Assembly: GCF_014200505.1 (NCBI RefSeq)
Contig: NZ_JACHBX010000006.1
Coordinates: forward strand, 62,001-126,000
DNA: 64,000 bases
Direction of reading: 5' to 3'
DNA from: Massilia aurea
GTDB taxonomy: Bacteria; Pseudomonadota; Gammaproteobacteria; Burkholderiales; Burkholderiaceae_D
Under the pieces are notes generated by a model, which saw only the letters and a list, made by a program, of their open reading frames with translations, was not told the DNA's origin and ran no database searches. Below are positions 59,164-64,000 of the stretch, piece by piece. Numbering within the stretch: the first letter of the stretch is position 1; the number at the start of each line of letters is the position of its first letter. Position numbers and translations under genes: made by a program.

Positions 59164-59192
59164 CACCTCGCCTGTAGCGGCAAGCCCGTCTC

Positions 59193-59297
59193 CGTCGTTC
59201 CCGCGGAGGCGGGAACCCAAGTCGTTTGCCTGGCCACCAATACGCAAGTCGGTGGCTGCTCGTGCAAAACTGGGTTCCCGCCTGCGCGGGAACGACG
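59193..59297. repeat. inverted-repeat element, second copy
   Basis: The left arm (59193-59221) reads CGTCGTTCCCGCGGAGGCGG then GAACCCAAG. The right arm (59270-59297) is its inverse, separated by 48 bp. Arms match those at 17299-17403 almost perfectly, while the spacers differ. It fills the gap between the GH97 and MFS genes, 30 bp after the GH97 stop, and could form a large terminator-like hairpin. Confidence 0.82.
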
Positions 59298-59387
59298 TGC
59301 ATATGGCAGTGGTGTATGCCAATACGTCACACGTTATCAGGATTTTTCGCATATCCTGTCGGACTGTTCTGTCCACCCGCGTCGTCC

Positions 59388-60605
59388 ATGTCCACATCTT
59401 CCTCGCCGTCCAGCACCACCGCCGCTACCACCCAGGCCGTCCCGGGTGCGGTCATGCAAATTCTTCTCTCGGTTGCCTTCGTCCACCTGCTCAACGATTG
59501 TGTGCAGGCGGTGCTGCCGTCGATCTACCCGCTCCTGAAGCACGAATTCAACCTGACCTTCACCCAGGTCGGCCTGATCACGCTGACGTTCCAGTGCACC
59601 GCCTCGTTGCTGCAGCCGTGGATCGGCCTGTACACCGACAAGCGGCCGATCCCGTTCCTGCTGCCGGCCGGGATGTGCGTGACGCTGCTCGGCGTCGGTC
59701 TGCTCGCGTGGGCGGGCAGCTATCCGATGCTGCTGGTTGCGGCCGGCATGATCGGCGTGGGCTCGTCGACCTTCCACCCGGAAGCCTCGCGCGTCGCGCG
59801 CCTCGCGTCGGGCGGGCGCTTCGGTTTTGCGCAGTCGGTGTTCCAGGTCGGCGGCAATGCCGGCTCGGCCCTGGGGCCGCTGCTGGCCGCGGCGATCGTG
59901 GTCGGCCGCGGGCAGGCCGAGATTGCCTGGTTCATGCTGCTGGTGCTCGTTGCGGTGGCGGTGCTGGTGGGCGTGAGCCGCTGGTACAGCCATCACCTGA
60001 TGAACATGGTCAAGAAGGCCGCGCTGCACGCCGGTCCGGCGCTGCCGCGCAAGAAGGTGATCCAGGCGCTGGCCGTGCTGGCGCTGCTGGTGTTCTCCAA
60101 GTACATCTATATGGCGAGCCTGCAGACCTATTACACCTTCTTCCTCATCGAGAAGTTCAAGCTGCCGGTGGGCACCGCGCAGATGTACCTGTTCCTGTTC
60201 CTGGCCTCGGTGGCGCTGGGCACGTTCGCGGGCGGGCCGATCGGCGACAAGATCGGACGCAAGCGCGTGATCTGGTTCTCGATCCTGGGCGCGGCGCCGT
60301 TCACCATCGCGCTGCCGTACGCTGACCTGTTCTGGACCGGCGTGCTGTCGGTCATCATCGGCTTGGTGATGTCGTCGGCGTTCTCCGCCATCGTCGTGTT
60401 CGCGCAGGAACTGGTGCCGGGCAAGGTCGGCCTGATCTCGGGCATTTTCTTCGGCCTGATGTTCGGCATCAGCGGCGTGGGCGCGGCCGCAATGGGCACC
60501 ATCGCCGACGTGCACGGCATCGCGCAGGTGTACCAGATTGCCTCGTTCTTACCACTGCTGGGCATCCTGGCCGTGCTGCTGCCGCGCATCGACGCCCGGC
60601 GCTAG
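59388..60605 (+). CDS. MFS transporter of the fosmidomycin-resistance (Fsr) type
   Basis: The ATG at 59388 gives 405 residues, close to E. coli Fsr (406). Twelve membrane helices and the Fsr hallmarks are visible: SVAFVHLLNDCVQAVLPSIY, PLLKHEFNLTFTQVGLITL, GVGSSTFHPEASRVARLASG (helix 4 region) and RFGFAQSVFQVGGNAGSALG. It exports fosmidomycin or related phosphonates, or small drugs, by proton antiport. A repeat element separates it from GH97, and there is a 46-bp gap to the PhzF-like gene downstream. Confidence 0.9.
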   Translation: MSTSSSPSSTTAATTQAVPGAVMQILLSVAFVHLLNDCVQAVLPSIYPLLKHEFNLTFTQVGLITLTFQCTASLLQPWIGLYTDKRPIPFLLPAGMCVTLLGVGLLAWAGSYPMLLVAAGMIGVGSSTFHPEASRVARLASGGRFGFAQSVFQVGGNAGSALGPLLAAAIVVGRGQAEIAWFMLLVLVAVAVLVGVSRWYSHHLMNMVKKAALHAGPALPRKKVIQALAVLALLVFSKYIYMASLQTYYTFFLIEKFKLPVGTAQMYLFLFLASVALGTFAGGPIGDKIGRKRVIWFSILGAAPFTIALPYADLFWTGVLSVIIGLVMSSAFSAIVVFAQELVPGKVGLISGIFFGLMFGISGVGAAAMGTIADVHGIAQVYQIASFLPLLGILAVLLPRIDARR

Positions 60606-60651
60606 CGGCCTGGCGCTATGATGGGTGTTTCCAATTAGTGAGGAAGCAGCC

Positions 60652-61485
60652 ATGCGCCAGGATATTGAACTTCTCGCCGCCTTCGACGACCATGGTCAGG
60701 GCGGCAATCCGGCCGGGGTCTGGATCGGCGCGGTCTTGCCACCGGCCGCCGAGATGGCTGCGATGGCGCGCGACGTGGGTTTTTCCGAAACCGCGTTTGC
60801 CGCGCCCGAAGGCGAGGGGTGGCGGGTACGCTATTTTTCGCCCGCGTCCGAGGTGCCGTTCTGTGGCCATGCGACCATTGCCCTGGGCGCCGCCCTGGCG
60901 CGCCGACATGGCGCTGGCCGCTTTGCGCTGACCCTGAATGCCGCTGCCATCTCTGTCGAGGGACGGCAGGACGGCGCACGCATGCAGGCGGCGCTGCAGT
61001 CCCCGCCTACCCGTAGCCATCCCGCGCCGCTCGCTCTGGTCGATGCGGCGCTCGCGCTGTTCGGCTACGGGCACGCCGACCTCGATCCGCGCCTGCCGCC
61101 CGCCTGCATCCACGCCGGCGCCGACCACCTGTTCCTGGCGCTGTCCAGCCGCGCGGCGCTGGCGGCGATGGCGTACACGCTCGACGCGGGCCGGGCGCTG
61201 ATGGACGCCCACGGCCTGGTGACGATCGTGCTGGCGTGGCCAGAACACCATAATCTGTTTCATACGCGCAACGCTTTTGCTTCTGGTGGCGTGCTGGAAG
61301 ATCCGGCGACAGGCGCTGCAACGGCCGCGCTGGCCGGCTATCTGCGCGATCTCGGCTGGCCGCATGGCGGCCGGATCGACATCGTGCAGGGCGAAGACAT
61401 GGGCATGCGCTCGCTCATTACTGCCGAATTCGGCGACGAGATTGGCGGCCCGATCCGGGTCTCGGGCAGTGCGCGGATGCTGTGA
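60652..61485 (+). CDS. PhzF-family epimerase/isomerase
   Basis: The protein has 277 residues; GAGGAA lies upstream of ATG 60652. The two-domain diaminopimelate-epimerase-like fold shows the PhzF marks: AAFDDHGQGGNPAGV, the catalytic Glu in DVGFSETAFA, FCGHATIALGAALA and EDPATGAATAALAGYL. Relatives isomerise a double bond or act on aromatic or amino acid metabolites by proton shift. The true substrate is not known. It stands in line with the Fsr-like exporter gene, perhaps as one transcript. Confidence 0.88.
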   Translation: MRQDIELLAAFDDHGQGGNPAGVWIGAVLPPAAEMAAMARDVGFSETAFAAPEGEGWRVRYFSPASEVPFCGHATIALGAALARRHGAGRFALTLNAAAISVEGRQDGARMQAALQSPPTRSHPAPLALVDAALALFGYGHADLDPRLPPACIHAGADHLFLALSSRAALAAMAYTLDAGRALMDAHGLVTIVLAWPEHHNLFHTRNAFASGGVLEDPATGAATAALAGYLRDLGWPHGGRIDIVQGEDMGMRSLITAEFGDEIGGPIRVSGSARML

Positions 61486-61664
61486 TGACGGCCGTCATTA
61501 TGCAACGCACATGGTCCTCGTGACGCAGCCATTTTTCCCGGTTTCTCGCTCATTCAAACTGAAGGTGAAAAGTACGCCTGCTCTGTAAATAGATTCTCCG
61601 TATGCGGATTGATAATTGAATCCAGTTAATTTCTGTTTCTCTCAATCAATCAAGGAGTTCCGCC

Positions 61665-62423
61665 ATGGAGCAGTTCACCGCCGCCGTCATCCACCCAGCC
61701 ACGCTGTCGCGACCACGTTCGGTGCGTCCCGCAGTCACCGGCAGCGTGACCGAACGATTGCCGTTCACGATCCGCCGGGTACAGACCCAGGCCGACTTGC
61801 TCAAAGCCGTGAAGATCCGCCACGCCGCCTATGCGCGCCATGTGCCGGATTTCGCACGCACCCTGGCGCAGCCTGAAGCGGCTGACTTCGATGCCGACAC
61901 GATCGTGCTGCTGGCCGAGTCCAAGCTCGACGGCACGGCAATCGGCAGCACCCGCATCCGCACCAACCTGCACCGGCCGCTGGGCGTGGAGGGGTCAGTG
62001 GTGCTGCCCGACTGGTTGCAGGGCAAGCGGCTGGTCGAGGCTACCCGGCTGGCCGTCGATGAAGGGCGGGTGGGGCGCATGGTAAAAATTGCACTGGTCA
62101 AGGCGTGTTTCATGTATTGCGAAGACAATGCCATTGATTTCTCGGTGGCGACAGGCCGCCCGCCGGTCGACCGGCAGTACGAGCAGATGCTGTTTGTCGA
62201 CGTGTTTCCGGAAGATGGCCTGGTGCCGCTGCGCCATGTCGGCAATATCCCGCACCGCGTGATGGCCTTCGAGATCGCCACCTTCCAGCAACGATGGACC
62301 GAGGCGCGGCATCCGATGCTCGACTTCTTCTTCAACACGGTGCACCCGGATATCGACATCGGCCCTGTCGTCGCCCCGTCGGTACCGGAATGGCCGGCGC
62401 GGAAAGAACTGGCAGTCGCCTGA
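61665..62423 (+). CDS. FeeM-like N-acyl amino acid synthase
   Basis: The protein has 252 residues; AAGGAG lies 8 nt upstream of ATG 61665. The GNAT-like fold of the FeeM/autoinducer-synthase group shows LLKAVKIRHAAYARHVPDFA, GTAIGSTRIRTNLHRPLGVE and RLVEATRLAVDEGRVGRMVK then IALVKACFMY. It uses an acyl group from acyl carrier protein (family knowledge) to N-acylate an amino acid, giving signal-like or surfactant-like lipids. It is followed by a membrane signalling gene on the same strand, which may sense or respond to its product. There is no LuxR gene next to it. Confidence 0.85.
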   Translation: MEQFTAAVIHPATLSRPRSVRPAVTGSVTERLPFTIRRVQTQADLLKAVKIRHAAYARHVPDFARTLAQPEAADFDADTIVLLAESKLDGTAIGSTRIRTNLHRPLGVEGSVVLPDWLQGKRLVEATRLAVDEGRVGRMVKIALVKACFMYCEDNAIDFSVATGRPPVDRQYEQMLFVDVFPEDGLVPLRHVGNIPHRVMAFEIATFQQRWTEARHPMLDFFFNTVHPDIDIGPVVAPSVPEWPARKELAVA

Positions 62424-62558
62424 GGCCGCATTACACGGCGCGAAACCGACGGTTGTTCAACTACGAAGGGCATGACGGCACTACGCTAAAGCTGTATCCT
62501 TGCGCTTTAGTGGCCGTCGTTGTCTGCGCGATGGTCATGCGTATTACCAAGGCCGCTC

Positions 62559-64000
62559 ATGCCCAAGCTTTCCCATCAGTTTCGTGCTTCGCTGCCAGCC
62601 GCGTCGCAAGCGGCGGTCGAACTGATCCTGAAAACATTTTCTTACTACCTCATCCCGATCGGGATCGCGGTGGTGTCGCTGATTGCGCTCGTTTTCTGGC
62701 ACGACGAATACCGCACCAGCGGCGACGTGCCGCTGACGATGCACGTGCTGGTCGACCCGGCCGGCACGCTCGATCCTGCCAGTGCACTCGGGCCGGCGCG
62801 CGAGCGCCCATTGACCAACACGCATGACACCCATCTGTCCGAAGCGCCGGTCTGGTTCGTCGTCGAGCCGATGCCGCGCCCCGGTGCACAGGTGCTCGAA
62901 TTCCCGTCGCGCCATGCGCTCGATATCGCCTGCTGGAACGCGGCGTCGCTGGCCCCGCTGGGTACCGCCAGCCGCAGCGACAGTACCGGCCTGCTAAGCG
63001 CCGACAAGGCCGGCTTCGCGCTGAGCGTGGCGCCGCTGCCGCGCCAGTTGCTGTGCCGCGGCACGTTCGCGGGCCCGGCGCGCCTGACGGTCGTGCAGTG
63101 GCCCGTCGAACAGTACGTGTTGTCGGTCAAGCAGTACCACCGCAAGTCGGGGCTGCTCGACGGCGGCATGATCGTGCTGGCGCTGTTCATCCTGATCACG
63201 GCACTGATCAACCGGCAGCCGGTGTACGTGATGTTTGCCGGCTGGCTGATCCTGAACCTGCGTGTGGGGGCGCTGTCGGCCGGCTGGGACATCCAGTGGC
63301 TCGGCCAGGCGGTGCCGTCCGACTGGCTGCTGCGCAGCCGCGCCGTCACGTTCACGATGTATGGCATCGCGACGCTGACGCTGTACCAGGCGCTGCTCAA
63401 GGATCACCTGGCCGAGATGCGTTACGTGGTGCCGATGCGCGTCATGCAATGGCTGTGCATGCCGATGCTGGCTGCTGCCATCCTGGTCCCGTATGGCATG
63501 TACCTGCCGCTGATGTGGGGCATCCTCGCGTGCTGCTTCTCGTTGATGACGATCGGCCTGTTCAAGATCATCATCGAATCCCGCACGCGGGTCGCAGGCT
63601 GGTTCGCCGCCTCGTTCGCCGTCACCTTCATGGCGTCGCTGGCCGAAGTCGCGTCGGCCGCGTTCGGCATGCGCGAGCTGCTGGGGGTGATCAACAGCGT
63701 CACCGCGGCGCTCGCATCGAGCCTGCTGGCGGCACTGGCCGTGGCCGAACAGATGCGCATGGAAACCGAGAAGCGCCAGGAAGCACAGGAAGAACTCGAG
63801 CATGCGTACAAGGCGATGCCGGTCGGCCTGTTCACGCTCGATATCTATGGCCACTTTTTGAGCGTGAATCCGGCGCTGCAAAAAATGCTGGGCATGACCG
63901 ACTTCACGGCGGGCCGTACGGCGTGGCGCCAGTACTTCACTGAAGCGAGCTGGGCCGCGCTGCACGAACAGGTCCATGCAAAAGTCGAAGCCGAGATGGA
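62559..64000 (+). CDS. membrane-bound signalling protein with 7TM-like region and PAS domain (5' part)
   Basis: The frame from ATG 62559 stays open to the end of the window (480 residues), so the C-terminal output domain is not seen. One membrane helix lies at about 25-47. A periplasmic sensor follows (about 48-205), then seven membrane helices (about 210-400) and a short coiled-coil (METEKRQEAQEELEHAYKAM). A PAS domain begins there (MPVGLFTLDIYGHFLSVNPA then LQKMLGM). This is the 7TMR-DISM-like architecture normally followed by GGDEF, EAL or histidine-kinase modules. The coiled-coil plus PAS suggests a c-di-GMP enzyme, but that is inference. It is 135 bp behind the FeeM-like gene. Confidence 0.72.
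   Translation, partial: MPKLSHQFRASLPAASQAAVELILKTFSYYLIPIGIAVVSLIALVFWHDEYRTSGDVPLTMHVLVDPAGTLDPASALGPARERPLTNTHDTHLSEAPVWFVVEPMPRPGAQVLEFPSRHALDIACWNAASLAPLGTASRSDSTGLLSADKAGFALSVAPLPRQLLCRGTFAGPARLTVVQWPVEQYVLSVKQYHRKSGLLDGGMIVLALFILITALINRQPVYVMFAGWLILNLRVGALSAGWDIQWLGQAVPSDWLLRSRAVTFTMYGIATLTLYQALLKDHLAEMRYVVPMRVMQWLCMPMLAAAILVPYGMYLPLMWGILACCFSLMTIGLFKIIIESRTRVAGWFAASFAVTFMASLAEVASAAFGMRELLGVINSVTAALASSLLAALAVAEQMRMETEKRQEAQEELEHAYKAMPVGLFTLDIYGHFLSVNPALQKMLGMTDFTAGRTAWRQYFTEASWAALHEQVHAKVEAEM

Noticed and set aside
1..64000. tRNA, rRNA, CRISPR arrays, prophage or intact transposase genes
   Set aside because: I looked for cloverleaf-type sequences, regular short direct repeats with spacers, and integrase or transposase motifs, and saw none that could be supported.

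Overview
The window comes from the chromosome of a high-GC betaproteobacterium. The best fit is the family Oxalobacteraceae, in the Massilia/Telluria/Duganella group. This is inferred from gene content and coding style: many two-component and c-di-GMP proteins, HDOD proteins, TonB receptors, a FeeM-like acyltransferase, an S46 peptidase, GH97, a MuxABC-OpmB-type efflux operon and T6SS cargo. No rRNA, tRNA, CRISPR array or intact insertion sequence was found. The window cuts a PQQ-like beta-propeller gene on the left and a membrane/PAS signalling gene on the right.

Layout. From 0.6 to 6.8 kb lies a decayed accessory strip. It holds orphan small genes, a frameshifted CDP-alcohol phosphatidyltransferase, a GNAT fragment fused to an outer-membrane barrel fragment, an atypical RecX, an orphan Imm52-like immunity gene and a cluster of ~95-bp intergenic repeats. 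From 6.8 to 15.6 kb are a hybrid histidine kinase, an MDR oxidoreductase, a NYN-LOTUS RNA-binding protein, a solute:sodium symporter and SppA. From 15.9 to 25.3 kb runs a four-gene RND efflux operon with a palindromic repeat between its first two genes. From 25.3 to 32.2 kb, two paralogous HDOD genes bracket a diguanylate cyclase, an S46 dipeptidyl-peptidase and a pnuC/NR-kinase NAD-salvage pair.

From 32.5 to 37.6 kb is an orphan T6SS cargo module: VgrG with a C-terminal adaptor, a toxin whose C-terminus reads as a CD38/ADP-ribosyl-cyclase-like NADase, and a tightly overlapping immunity gene. The base composition falls sharply here. From 37.8 to 48.3 kb are a TonB receptor behind a TPP riboswitch, a DUF535 protein, a GST, an MFS/LysR divergent pair, a second TonB receptor and a fluoroacetate-dehalogenase-like hydrolase. 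From 48.6 to 49.7 kb is a second T6SS cargo island: an internally deleted hcp remnant, a MepA-like peptidoglycan hydrolase without a signal peptide, and a small secreted protein that is probably its periplasmic immunity factor.

From 50.0 to 57.0 kb are two GNATs, a ParA-like protein with a ruined Walker A motif, a RimK-type ATP-grasp ligase, a CorA-type Mg2+ transporter and a QseBC-like two-component system. Four of these promoters share a tandem 11-bp-spaced TTTAC-like box at a constant 10 nt from the -10 element, much like a PhoP box. From 57 kb to the end are a GH97 glucosidase, an Fsr-type MFS exporter, a PhzF isomerase, the FeeM-like synthase and the truncated signalling gene.

The observations most worth following up are the VgrG-linked CD38-like toxin/immunity pair, the hcp-remnant/MepA/immunity island, the four-promoter box and the riboswitch-controlled TonB receptor. 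All functional calls rest on reading motifs by eye. No database search was possible.
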